Positions 41,924-48,843 of a stretch of DNA of 64,000 bases are shown piece after piece (the first letter of the stretch is position 1; each line of letters begins with the position of its first letter). This DNA is from Lachnospiraceae bacterium. Its GTDB lineage: Bacteria > Bacillota > Clostridia > Lachnospirales > Lachnospiraceae. The DNA lies in contig JAFLSY010000005.1 in the NCBI GenBank assembly GCA_022510745.1, forward strand, positions 1 through 64,000, written 5' to 3'. The notes beneath the pieces were generated by a model. The model did no database searches. It was not told the origin of the DNA and saw only the letters and a program-made list of their open reading frames with translations. The position numbers were made by a program, and so were the translations under genes.

Positions 41924-43666
41924 CTAATTCAATACCCAAAATGCAATATATTTGGACAGATTAAAACTCCTGATTCCCATTTGGTGATACTGACGGTATA
42001 TTTTTTCAAGATAATAGTATCCCCAGCTTGCCGGATCATCACGCCAGCCCCCATATCTCTCATAAGAAGGAAAGCTATGGATTCGGCCATCTCCTGCGTT
42101 CCTGCTTCCACTTTCCTCCTGCATATATTCCATCAGCATTAGCATGGCTTCGTCCTCCATGCTAAATCCTTCTTCTCGCAAAACTCCTGCCAGAGCAGGC
42201 GCCGCATCTGCTGACAACATCGTCATATATGAATAATCACGATAGGCATCCGTATCAAAAAAGCTGCTTACAGAGCTCCCCATATTGGCTACATTACATT
42301 TCGCGATCCAATAGTCCGGATGCCCAAAGGAAAGCACCAGATAACAGAAGGTCACCACTACCATGCTGTATTTAAACAGTGGAAAATTTTGCAAATAAAT
42401 ATGGATAATAACGCCGGTCAGCAGGATAAAGAGCACTATCAGAGACCATAGCACAAAAATACGCAGGAATGTCAGATAATAATGCTTGATATACAGTATC
42501 ATTCGAAGTGCGGAGGACGCAATCATCACATAAGTACAAAGTGACATTATTGTCAACGTAAGTTTTAACAACATATTTTTCTTAAAATATGCCTGCCCTA
42601 CTAAAACTAACACCAAATTGATGATACATACCGCCAGCAGCTGAAAAAATCCTTCTCTGGCATATTCTGCATAGGTGTAGGCTGATAGGTCGATCTGCCT
42701 TAAAAAGAGAGCAAATATCTGTACTCCGCTGAATACCAGATACAGCAGAGTCAGGGGCAGGGTTACCGTAATGGCGATTACTGCTTCTGTGCGGGGTCTT
42801 TCTTTGTATTCCTCCGAAAAAGTATGCTTGGAAAGGTAGGCCATAATGCAGTAAGTCATAAAAAACATAAAGATAACCGTAAACAATATTCCAAAAATAT
42901 TCCCTATATTAAGAGTCTTAAAAAAGGACTCCGTCATTTCATAGAATATTCTGTCCGCACTCATTAACAACAGCCAGATAATAAACAGCAGCGGAACAGC
43001 AAAGGAGGCTCCGATCACCAGATACAAAAACATACCCCTGCCCTTTTTCCCGCGGCCTTTGCGGTATGTGGACATATCTACAAAAGGCCTGTGAATTTCT
43101 CCCAGACTGCCGAATATCGCTGTGATCACATATCCGGTATACCTGCCAAAGGTCCAGTTATTATCTTGATAGAACTGGTGCAGCAGGAAACTGATTATCA
43201 GTACCAGAACACCGGTTTTATTCATTGCAATAATCCTGTTATCAGCTGTCAGAAACGTGGAAATCCCCAGCAACAGAATGCTTCCCATATAAAAAATGCT
43301 GTCTTTTTTTAAGGAAACCTCTAGTTTTTTCATACAGAAGCAATAAAACCAGAGACTTCCTATAAGAAAAAAAGGGTAGGTAATACCGCTTCCGTTCCGA
43401 TACATACAAAAAGCATAAAAGCAGGCGTAGAGCAGACTGCCAAGTCCCAGAACCCCGTAATTCCTTTTAAGATTTTTGGTCTGTTCGCTCTCCGGCTTTG
43501 GTGCCGGCGGTATATAGGGCTGGGGAGGCATCTGCCCCGTCATATAGGGCTGAACATTCCCATAGGCATACGGCTGACCGTTCTGTACATAGAGCTGGGG
43601 CTGGCCCTGCATATAACCCTGCGCATAAGGCCCGGGCTGGCCCTGCATATTCCCGTTATTATCCAT
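41924..43666 (-). CDS. DUF4153/DUF4173-type polytopic membrane protein
   Basis: Membrane protein of 580 residues. A Gln/Pro/Tyr-rich N-tail (about 1-65, with repeats of the form YMQGQPQ and PYAYG) is cytoplasmic by appearance. At least twelve hydrophobic segments follow, then a soluble C-terminus with SFPSYERYGGW. The family is known by number only. The start ATG at 43666 has AGGA eight bases upstream and overlaps the stop of the XRE gene by 8 bases; an upstream in-frame ATG at 43687 is less likely. It is the last gene of a DUF2975-XRE-DUF4153 unit. Confidence 0.8.
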   Translation of the reverse strand: MDNNGNMQGQPGPYAQGYMQGQPQLYVQNGQPYAYGNVQPYMTGQMPPQPYIPPAPKPESEQTKNLKRNYGVLGLGSLLYACFYAFCMYRNGSGITYPFFLIGSLWFYCFCMKKLEVSLKKDSIFYMGSILLLGISTFLTADNRIIAMNKTGVLVLIISFLLHQFYQDNNWTFGRYTGYVITAIFGSLGEIHRPFVDMSTYRKGRGKKGRGMFLYLVIGASFAVPLLFIIWLLLMSADRIFYEMTESFFKTLNIGNIFGILFTVIFMFFMTYCIMAYLSKHTFSEEYKERPRTEAVIAITVTLPLTLLYLVFSGVQIFALFLRQIDLSAYTYAEYAREGFFQLLAVCIINLVLVLVGQAYFKKNMLLKLTLTIMSLCTYVMIASSALRMILYIKHYYLTFLRIFVLWSLIVLFILLTGVIIHIYLQNFPLFKYSMVVVTFCYLVLSFGHPDYWIAKCNVANMGSSVSSFFDTDAYRDYSYMTMLSADAAPALAGVLREEGFSMEDEAMLMLMEYMQEESGSRNAGDGRIHSFPSYERYGGWRDDPASWGYYYLEKIYRQYHQMGIRSFNLSKYIAFWVLN

Positions 43667-43886
43667 GCTTCTCATCCTCACTTTCATCTACATATTCCAA
43701 AATATCTCCCGGCTGGCAGTTAAGCGCTTTGCAAATGGACTCCAAAGTAGAAAAGCGAATCGCTTTGGCCTTATTATTTTTTAATATGGAAAGATTGGCC
43801 AGCGTCAGATCAATTTCTCCGGCCAGCTCCGTAAGCCCTTTTTTACGCTGTGCCATAACTACATCCAGATTGATTCTTATCCCCAT
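43659..43886 (-). CDS. Short XRE-type helix-turn-helix regulator
   Basis: DNA-binding protein of 75 residues, almost only the HTH domain: LDVVMAQRKKGLTELAGEI followed by LTLANLSILKNNKAKAIRFS, typical of the YozG-like Cro/C1 subgroup. GGAGG lies six bases before ATG. It lies between a DUF2975 membrane protein gene (11 bases) and the DUF4153 gene, an arrangement seen in Firmicutes where the regulator probably controls its own operon and may be held by the membrane partner. That last point is inference. Confidence 0.9.
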   Translation of the reverse strand: MGIRINLDVVMAQRKKGLTELAGEIDLTLANLSILKNNKAKAIRFSTLESICKALNCQPGDILEYVDESEDEKHG

Positions 43887-43897
43887 ATGGCACCTCC

Positions 43898-44350
43898 TTA
43901 TATCGTTAGGTCATTTTCTTCTTTATAACGGATCGCATCTTCAAAGACAAAGGCTAAAACCTTGCTGAACAGCCCCGCTACCACAAACACCAAAATTACT
44001 ACCGACATGGCATTTGTCAGATACATCAGGTTGCGAACCAGTGAAATCGCTGCAATCATAAAGCTGTAGGTTCCCATCCTCTGTAAACTCACTACATTAT
44101 CATAGACGAAACAATCCCCTTTCAATACGGTGCGGAACATCTTTCGCAGTTCGCCCAATATTGCAATTGCCAAAAGCCCCAGAGCAAAATAAATAACGAC
44201 ATATTCCGTATAGTGGGCGCGTATCACATCAGGATACAAATCCGTAATCCACAATATGGTAAAGGGCAGACTTACTGTCACAAGTATCCCCGCAAAAAAC
44301 ATAAAATCCAGCAAAAGTTTCGTAATTCGAATAATACTTTCTTTTTTCAC
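43898..44350 (-). CDS. DUF2975 membrane protein
   Basis: Protein of 150 residues with four hydrophobic helices and the DUF2975 segment GLLAIAILGELRKMFRTVLKGDCFV, followed by QRMGTYSFMIAAISL. Translation from the GTG at 44350 is supported by AAGGAGG nine bases upstream; the ATG at 44395 would put the start inside the terminator stem. Members occur directly before short XRE regulators, as here. Function unknown; a membrane anchor or sensor for the regulator is plausible. Confidence 0.85.
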   Translation of the reverse strand: MKKESIIRITKLLLDFMFFAGILVTVSLPFTILWITDLYPDVIRAHYTEYVVIYFALGLLAIAILGELRKMFRTVLKGDCFVYDNVVSLQRMGTYSFMIAAISLVRNLMYLTNAMSVVILVFVVAGLFSKVLAFVFEDAIRYKEENDLTI

Positions 44351-44375
44351 CTTTTTATTCCTCCTTAAATGACAC

Positions 44376-44430
44376 CAGTAAAAACCCCATGCCATTCTGA
44401 CCTATTGTCATGAATATAGCATGGGGTTTT
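44376..44430 (-). terminator. Terminator of the diguanylate cyclase gene
   Basis: Twelve-base-pair stem AAAACCCCATGC/GCATGGGGTTTT (44381-44392 with 44419-44430) and T run TTTTT on the minus strand, about 40-90 bases past the GGDEF gene stop. The 26-base loop carries the -10 box of the next operon. Confidence 0.75.
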
Positions 44431-44441
44431 TCGATTGTCAA
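44413..44441 (-). promoter_or_regulatory. Promoter of the DUF2975-XRE-DUF4153 operon
   Basis: TTGACA (44436-44441), 17-base spacer, TATATT (44413-44418) on the minus strand. The spacer contains the left arm of the preceding terminator. Predicted leader about 55 bases, then GTG at 44350. Confidence 0.78.
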
Positions 44442-44468
44442 TATATTTTTATTGTTTTTCAATAAATT

Positions 44469-46148
44469 TTATTTCTTATCGTCACCAAAGAAAGCGTATG
44501 CGTTTTTACCGTTCTTCTTTACATGATACATAGCGTCGTCGGCCAGAATGATCAACTGTTCGCCGTCCAGTGCGTCCGTAGGATAGGATGCGGCACCGAC
44601 ACTTCCGCCTATATCATACTTTTTGCCCGCCAGTTTAAAGGACTTCTGGAATACCTGCAGACACTGTATTGCCGCAGTTTCCGTAATCTTACGCACATTG
44701 CTCTTTACAATGACAATAAATTCATCTCCTGCAAAACGGTAGGGCGTCAGCAGAGGGGTTCTTAATGCTTTCAAACGGGCAGCCACCTGCTGCAGGGCTT
44801 CGTCTCCCGCCGTATGCCCGTAAGTATCATTAATATGTTTGAAATTATCAATATCCAGCATGATAACGGTACATGGCATTTTGTTGCCCACCGTTTCCTC
44901 CAAATCTGCCATGAATTTGGAGCGGTTGGGAAGTCCTGTCAGGAAATCGTGCTGGGAAGCGTCCTCCAGATAACTTCTTGCTTCCTCCAATTCTCCTGTC
45001 AGTTTTCTTCTGCGAATATTGTCAATACTTATCCAAACCGAAATCGTAAACAACGCTACCAGTAAGATGGCACTGGGTATCAGAATCTCCCGGTTCCTCT
45101 CCACAAAAGAGGGGATATGATTCATATATACCGTGTCCTCAGGAAACTGATTTTTGCTTAGCCCGAATTTTAACATTACCTGTTCATCGATACAATAGAT
45201 GTTGGGGCTCTCTAATATCAGCTCCTCCGTTTCTATCTTGACTTTTCCTTTGATGACATTAATTGCCAGCTCGGCCGCCAGCTGCCCGGAGTCCTGCATG
45301 GAAACAATATTTCCGCCTAAAACGCCATATCCAATACCGCCTTCCACCATACGAAACGCTGGAATCGGTGAAAATTCAGCGATCATTTCTATTGCTTCAC
45401 GGTTAGTATAGCGCCTGCCATTGCCATCTTCCGTCATCGTCACATAAATCAAAATACTGTTTGTATTCAAATCCAAAAGATTCTTCTTTAATCCTGCTGT
45501 CGAAAGCTTGGAAGCGTTGATCTCGGTAAATTCCAGATTAGGGTATTGATCAGCTACGCTGTAAAAATTTTTACGCTCCGCCTCTCCGGTCAGTGTATCG
45601 TCAAGAATACCCACCACTCTGGTGGCATTGGGATAAAGACTTAAAGCCAGATCAATATTACTCTCTATGGAAAGACTCTCAATAACACCAACAATCTGAG
45701 GGTCCTTTACCGCTTCTTTTGCCAGTTCCAAATCGTTGACACCTTCAAAAATAAAGGGAGTTCCCTCAAAAATATCATCTTTATGTTCCATGGCAAAAAC
45801 CAGCGCTGCATCGTCTCCCAGAATAATGGCATCGTAGGGTTCCACTTGTGACATGCGGTAAGCCAGCCCTTCATAGAAAAGCTCCAGCGCCATTTCACTG
45901 TCCACCCGCTTGGTATCCATAAATTCATAATCGACAACCGTTCCGTCCGGCACGCCTTTCTTGATTCCTTCAATTTGCAGCTGCACAGCATCCCACGCAT
46001 AAGAATAAGAACTGATAAACAGTATGCGATATCTTTTTTCTTCCGCCTGCGGAGTTCTGATATTTACGATGAAGCCAAACAGAAACGCTAAACAAAGTGC
46101 TATGCATATAAAATATCTTCCTATTATCTTACGATACCGCTTCACCAT
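44469..46148 (-). CDS. Diguanylate cyclase with periplasmic-binding-protein-like sensor
   Basis: Membrane protein of 559 residues. A signal-anchor helix (about 10-30) is followed by an extracellular domain of the ABC-substrate-binding (PF04392-like) fold (about 40-330; ILFISSYSYAWDAVQLQ). A second TM is near 350-370. The GGDEF domain (about 400-559) has CTVIMLDIDNFKHINDTYGH and the signature AGDEF in RFAGDEFIVIV, so it should make c-di-GMP. No RxxD inhibitory site is obvious before the signature. The ATG at 46148 has GGAGG four to five bases upstream; an earlier GTG at 46172 is less likely. It presumably reports a small ligand to c-di-GMP. Confidence 0.9.
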   Translation of the reverse strand: MVKRYRKIIGRYFICIALCLAFLFGFIVNIRTPQAEEKRYRILFISSYSYAWDAVQLQIEGIKKGVPDGTVVDYEFMDTKRVDSEMALELFYEGLAYRMSQVEPYDAIILGDDAALVFAMEHKDDIFEGTPFIFEGVNDLELAKEAVKDPQIVGVIESLSIESNIDLALSLYPNATRVVGILDDTLTGEAERKNFYSVADQYPNLEFTEINASKLSTAGLKKNLLDLNTNSILIYVTMTEDGNGRRYTNREAIEMIAEFSPIPAFRMVEGGIGYGVLGGNIVSMQDSGQLAAELAINVIKGKVKIETEELILESPNIYCIDEQVMLKFGLSKNQFPEDTVYMNHIPSFVERNREILIPSAILLVALFTISVWISIDNIRRRKLTGELEEARSYLEDASQHDFLTGLPNRSKFMADLEETVGNKMPCTVIMLDIDNFKHINDTYGHTAGDEALQQVAARLKALRTPLLTPYRFAGDEFIVIVKSNVRKITETAAIQCLQVFQKSFKLAGKKYDIGGSVGAASYPTDALDGEQLIILADDAMYHVKKNGKNAYAFFGDDKK

Positions 46149-46212
46149 ATCACCTCCCCTTAAAACAATCACTTTCCCAATTTATACCATTTGCAATTAT
46201 AAACTTAGTACT

Positions 46213-46221
46213 ATTATACCA
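46213..46221 (-). promoter_or_regulatory. Extended -10 promoter of the diguanylate cyclase gene
   Basis: TGGTATAAT on the minus strand (TG plus one base before TATAAT), 65 bases upstream of the ATG in an AT-rich stretch; the -35 region is poor, as is common with extended -10 promoters. Confidence 0.55.
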
Positions 46222-46259
46222 TATATTAAATTTTAATAAAATAGTTTCTGTGCACAAAA

Positions 46260-47027
46260 TTAAACACAATCATATATTTTTTCCGCATTTTCCCAAGTGA
46301 TCTTTTCGACCTCTTCCCGTGTAACCTGTTTTATTGCGGCAATCTCGTCTATAATATATGGAAGATTCAGGGAATTGTTGCGTTTTCCGCGGTTTGGCTC
46401 CGGTGCCAGATAAGGACTGTCTGTTTCCACCACAATCTTTTCCAAAGGAATAAACTCCACTGCTTCCTTCAGTTTTTTTGCATTTTTAAAGGTAATTACA
46501 CCGCCAATGCCAATATAAAAACCCATATCCAAAAAAACCTCCGCCGTTTCTTTGGTGTAGGAAAAGCAGTGGATGATCCCGCCCAGCTCCTCGGCATGCT
46601 GTTCTCTCATAATATCCACCGTGTCCTTAGCTGCATCTCTGGAGTGAATGACAACCGGAAGCTTTAATTCTCTTGCCAGCTCCAGTTGCCTGATAAACCA
46701 TTTCTTCTGAATTGCCCGCTCAGGCTCAGGCCAGTGATAATCCAGCCCTATTTCCCCTACCGCCACGCACTTTTCATGCATACACCAGATCTTCAGCCGG
46801 GCAAAATTCTCCTCATTCAATTCTGCGGTTTCACTGGGATGTATGCCTATTGCTCCATAGACATGCGGATACTTTTCCATTAATTTGAGCGTTGTCTCAC
46901 AGGAAGTCAGACTGGCTCCTATATTTACTACCCTGCCGATGCCCTTTTCGGGTAGTCCGGCCAACAATACCTCTCTGTCTTCCGCAAAGGCTTCATCATC
47001 ATAATGTGCATGTGTTTCATAAATCAT
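46260..47027 (-). CDS. tatD: TatD family metal-dependent DNase/hydrolase
   Basis: TIM-barrel hydrolase of 255 residues with two metal sites. Metal ligands are visible in ETHAHYDDEAF (HxH), VAVGEIGLDYHW (Glu), VVIHSRDA (His), IIHCFSY (His) and VVETDSPYLAPEP (Asp). TatD enzymes are 3'-5' exonucleases. The frame opens at 47042, but the ATG at 47027 has AGGAG seven bases upstream. Just upstream lies a relic of a small membrane-protein gene, so its promoter probably lies in that repeat-rich region. Confidence 0.94.
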   Translation of the reverse strand: MIYETHAHYDDEAFAEDREVLLAGLPEKGIGRVVNIGASLTSCETTLKLMEKYPHVYGAIGIHPSETAELNEENFARLKIWCMHEKCVAVGEIGLDYHWPEPERAIQKKWFIRQLELARELKLPVVIHSRDAAKDTVDIMREQHAEELGGIIHCFSYTKETAEVFLDMGFYIGIGGVITFKNAKKLKEAVEFIPLEKIVVETDSPYLAPEPNRGKRNNSLNLPYIIDEIAAIKQVTREEVEKITWENAEKIYDCV

Positions 47028-47029
47028 AA

Positions 47030-47118
47030 ATATTCTCCTCATCCCAGATTGCTTTAATATGTTTCCCTGTATAATCTGTATGCCATAGCATATCTATAAC
47101 ATTATTTGGTTTCTTTCT
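47030..47118 (-). pseudogene. 3' relic of the 77-residue membrane-protein gene
   Basis: Read on the minus strand this stretch encodes RRKKPNNVIDM and then HTDYTGKHIKAIWDE, closely matching the last third of the protein at 47586-47819 (RRKKPNNVIDI, HTDHTGDHVAAIWDE). No start or membrane segment remains, and the frame runs into tatD. It is therefore a truncated second copy. Confidence 0.75.
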
Positions 47119-47156
47119 TCGGTTATTAACTCGGTCTTTTTATAATTGGGCGTATC

Positions 47157-47186
47157 TTGTCAGTTATGATTGGAAAATGCTATACT
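47157..47186 (+). promoter_or_regulatory. Promoter of small membrane peptide 1
   Basis: TTGTCA (47157-47162), 18-base spacer, TATACT (47181-47186). The same sequence occurs before peptide 2. Confidence 0.7.
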
Positions 47187-47200
47187 GTGTATGCTGTTGA

Positions 47201-47220
47201 CTCTTTCCGGCAGGAGGGAG
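47201..47220 (+). promoter_or_regulatory. Hairpin hiding the ribosome-binding site of peptide 1
   Basis: CTCTTTCC-GGCA-GGAGGGAG folds into an 8-bp stem (including G-U pairs) with a GGCA loop. The right arm is most of the SD sequence; the full SD GGAGG (47217-47221) lies seven bases before the TTG start. An identical hairpin precedes peptide 2. Confidence 0.7.
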
Positions 47221-47228
47221 GTGAGCAC

Positions 47229-47315
47229 TTGAATATACTTATTTCTTTTATCATCTCTGTTGCGGCAGGTGTAGTTAGCTACTACATATGCAAATGGTTG
47301 GACAGAGATCCTTAA
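47229..47315 (+). CDS. 28-residue membrane peptide, Fst-like type I toxin candidate 1
   Basis: A TTG-started frame of 28 codons. The peptide is one hydrophobic helix (ILISFIISVAAGVVSYYI, residues 3-20) with a charged end CKWLDRDP. The central Gly and the Trp-Leu after the helix match the general plan of Fst/Ldr-type membrane toxins, but overall identity to known Fst is not claimed. Evidence that it is real: consensus-like promoter, strong SD, terminator 20 bases after the stop, and a second copy at 48738 with 20 of 28 identical residues. An antisense RNA gene converges on it. Too short for most gene finders. Confidence 0.7.
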   Translation: MNILISFIISVAAGVVSYYICKWLDRDP

Positions 47316-47335
47316 TTAACAGCCAGCCTAAAATG

Positions 47336-47366
47336 AAAGCCCCGGGACTCGCACTCCCGGGGTTTT
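47336..47366. terminator. Bidirectional terminator of cassette 1
   Basis: Stem CCCCGGGA/TCCCGGGG (47340-47362) with TTTT on the plus strand and CTTTCATTTT on the minus strand. It ends both the peptide mRNA and the convergent antisense RNA. Confidence 0.8.
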
Positions 47367-47401
47367 CGCTTTGAACACTTGAAATACTTATTTCTTTAGC
47401 T
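47336..47401 (-). ncRNA. Predicted antisense RNA 1 (antitoxin RNA candidate)
   Basis: From the promoter at 47408-47436 a transcript starting near 47401 would run about 66 bases to the shared terminator. Its 5' part is complementary to plus-strand 47376-47397, which is a direct repeat of the peptide start region (47226-47248; common core ATACTTATTTCTTT). Hence it can pair with the peptide mRNA at both the start region and the terminator, like RNAII of the Fst/par system. Transcription is predicted only. Confidence 0.6.
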
Positions 47402-47407
47402 ATGATT

Positions 47408-47436
47408 AATATATCATGAACTACACGTTTTGTAAA
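47408..47436 (-). promoter_or_regulatory. Promoter of antisense RNA 1
   Basis: TTTACA (47431-47436), 17-base spacer, TATATT (47408-47413) on the minus strand. Both boxes and the spacing are kept in cassette 2 while the spacer sequence differs. Confidence 0.7.
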
Positions 47437-47550
47437 TATTTTTGTTTTACACCCATTCCCAAAACTGCAGATTTCTGCAGAAAAAAAGCACCGACCCCAA
47501 GGCTCTAAGTCCTCAAAACCAGTACTTTATGCTCTCCAAGGGAGAGCGTG

Positions 47551-47591
47551 TGCACCGCCAGGGGCTCGAACCATGGACACCTTGATTAAGA
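47551..47591 (-). pseudogene. 3' half-relic of tRNA-Lys
   Basis: The 41 bases match the 3' half of the intact tRNA-Lys at 49038 (anticodon loop to discriminator) with three mismatches, then diverge abruptly just before the anticodon. A terminator-like stem and T run follow on the minus strand as in the intact copy. Such 3'-half copies are what site-specific integration at tRNA genes leaves, but simple duplication fits too. Confidence 0.8.
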
Positions 47592-47819
47592 ATTTTTGTT
47601 CACCTCGTCCCATATGGCTGCAACGTGATCTCCTGTATGATCTGTATGCTGGGATATATCTATAACATTATTCGGTTTCTTTCTTCTGCGTTTGGCTTTC
47701 TTCACTTGCTTCAGTATTAGTTTATCTTTCGGTGTGAAAGCTTCTGCCAGCAGTCGTATAGTTGCTATGGTTATAGCTAATATTATTGCGATTCCCATTA
47801 TTATTGCTATTTCTAGCAT
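47586..47819 (-). CDS. Small membrane protein of the tRNA-Lys repeat region
   Basis: Protein of 77 residues. One N-terminal helix (ILAITIATIRLL within residues 2-24) is followed by a strongly basic stretch KKAKRRRKK and a polar tail NNVIDISQHTDHTGDHVAA. No family is recognised. AGGGG lies about eight bases before ATG. Its TAA stop is supplied by the tRNA-Lys relic, so the C-terminus was set by the junction. A relic of a second copy lies at 47030-47118. The preceding small gene (47832-47998) ends 13 bases upstream, suggesting a former two-gene unit. Confidence 0.6.
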   Translation of the reverse strand: MLEIAIIMGIAIILAITIATIRLLAEAFTPKDKLILKQVKKAKRRRKKPNNVIDISQHTDHTGDHVAAIWDEVNKNS

Positions 47820-47831
47820 ATCTTTAGTCCC

Positions 47832-47998
47832 CTATAATTCGTTATTAATCCGGTCTTTAAAATAAATAATTTCAGCTTCCATGCTCTCGGCTTCAGCTCC
47901 CCGAAGAATGTTATGTTTTCCCCTTTCATCGGCTTTTCTATAAAAATCAATAAGTTGCCGCTCATCTAGTGTTAATCCTATAATCTCTTTTTATTCAT
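47832..47998 (-). pseudogene. Frameshifted 55-codon gene
   Basis: An ATG at 47998 with GGAG six bases upstream is followed by MNKK and then, in the next frame, a clean reading LTLDERQLIDFYRKADERGK continuing to NNEL and TAG. Restoring one A in the run AAAAA near the start would give an uninterrupted 55-residue hydrophilic helical protein. Either a natural frameshift, a sequencing error in the A run, or a slippage site. No family recognised. Confidence 0.55.
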
Positions 47999-47999
47999 A

Positions 48000-48630
48000 A
48001 TATTCTCCTAATATTTGATATAAATGCTAATATATCAAAACTGTAATACATTTTTACTGTAGCTTCCGGATATTAATTTAAAATTGTAACATAAAATGCG
48101 CACATTTACAATGAATTTGAAAATGGCTTCAAATGATAGTGCAGCCAAGTAACTTCCCCGTTGTCAATGGAACCATGGAATAATTGGGGTAGGGGCCCCG
48201 TTTATGCCGTGAAAGCCTATTGATAACGTCCCAACCCCAAAAGCTGCCCTGTCAAGGGCAAGAAACTAGCCAGAGGAGCTTGCCCTTCTGCCCCAGCGGC
48301 GAGCTGTCCCCCTCCCGCTTGTCGCCATTGTGGAGTTCTCCGGGGGTAGGAGGGGAAAAGCCGCCTACGCTTTAGGCTGTGCTCAACGCTATTGATATCA
48401 TGATGGGGCGCATCTTTCAGTCAACCGAACGAAAAAGCGTAATCCAAAAATGATGCAGCGCTTCTTTTTTGCTTGGTGCCACGCTCTGTAATACGTGGTC
48501 TCAAAAACCATTGTAATACACGAAAAAAATCAGTGCTGTACTGATAAAAAGTCAAAAAATCCCGTTTCCCCGAAAGGGGGTTCGGGAAAATTTCAAAAAA
48601 ACCTCATTTTGTAATACAAAAGGAGGTTTA
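48000..48630. other. GC-rich, structured non-coding block of unknown origin
   Basis: No convincing gene is present. The block is richer in G+C than its surroundings from about 48150 to 48430. It contains inverted repeats (AAGGGCAAG/CTTGCCCTT near 48256-48290; CCCCC/GGGGG arms near 48310-48350) and the word TGTAATAC four times (near 48043, 48489, 48513, 48610). Composition and structure suggest the non-coding end of a mobile or mobilisable element, for example near a transfer origin, but no relaxase or integrase is left. Confidence 0.45.
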
Positions 48631-48634
48631 GTAT

Positions 48635-48709
48635 ATGATCTATAGCCGAAAATTCGTATATTATCTTGTCAGTTATGATTGGAAAATGCTATACTGTGTA
48701 TGCTGTTGA
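48635..48709 (+). CDS. 24-codon chimeric reading frame with strong SD
   Basis: ATG preceded by AAAGGAGG with eight bases spacing; the frame MIYSRKFVYYLVSYDWKM continues to TGA inside the peptide 2 leader. The first codons lie in the element block and the rest in the repeated cassette, so it looks like the 5' end of a lost gene fused to the cassette. It could still be translated and act as a leader peptide. Confidence 0.35.
   Translation: MIYSRKFVYYLVSYDWKMLYCVCC
48665..48695 (+). promoter_or_regulatory. Promoter of small membrane peptide 2
   Basis: TTGTCA near 48666-48671 and TATACT (48690-48695), same spacing and spacer sequence as in cassette 1. Confidence 0.68.
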
Positions 48710-48729
48710 CTCTTTCCGGCAGGAGGGAG
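48710..48729 (+). promoter_or_regulatory. Hairpin hiding the ribosome-binding site of peptide 2
   Basis: Identical 20-base CTCTTTCC-GGCA-GGAGGGAG stem-loop as in cassette 1; the SD GGAGG (48726-48730) lies seven bases before GTG. Confidence 0.7.
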
Positions 48730-48737
48730 GTGACTTT

Positions 48738-48824
48738 GTGGCATATCTTATTACTTTTCTTCTCTCCGTTATGGCAGGTGTGGTTAGCTACTACATATGC
48801 AAATGGTTGGACGGAGATTCCTAA
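48738..48824 (+). CDS. 28-residue membrane peptide, Fst-like type I toxin candidate 2
   Basis: GTG-started frame of 28 codons. The hydrophobic helix LITFLLSVMAGVVSYYI is followed by CKWLDGDS. Compared with peptide 1, residues 13-25 are identical while the first dozen residues differ; this is the part whose codons form the direct repeat pairing with the antisense RNA. Promoter, RBS hairpin, terminator (48845-48880) and convergent promoter are all conserved. A membrane-acting toxin is inferred from the architecture, not from a recognised family match. Confidence 0.7.
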   Translation: MAYLITFLLSVMAGVVSYYICKWLDGDS

Positions 48825-48843
48825 TCAACAGCCAGCCTAAAGC

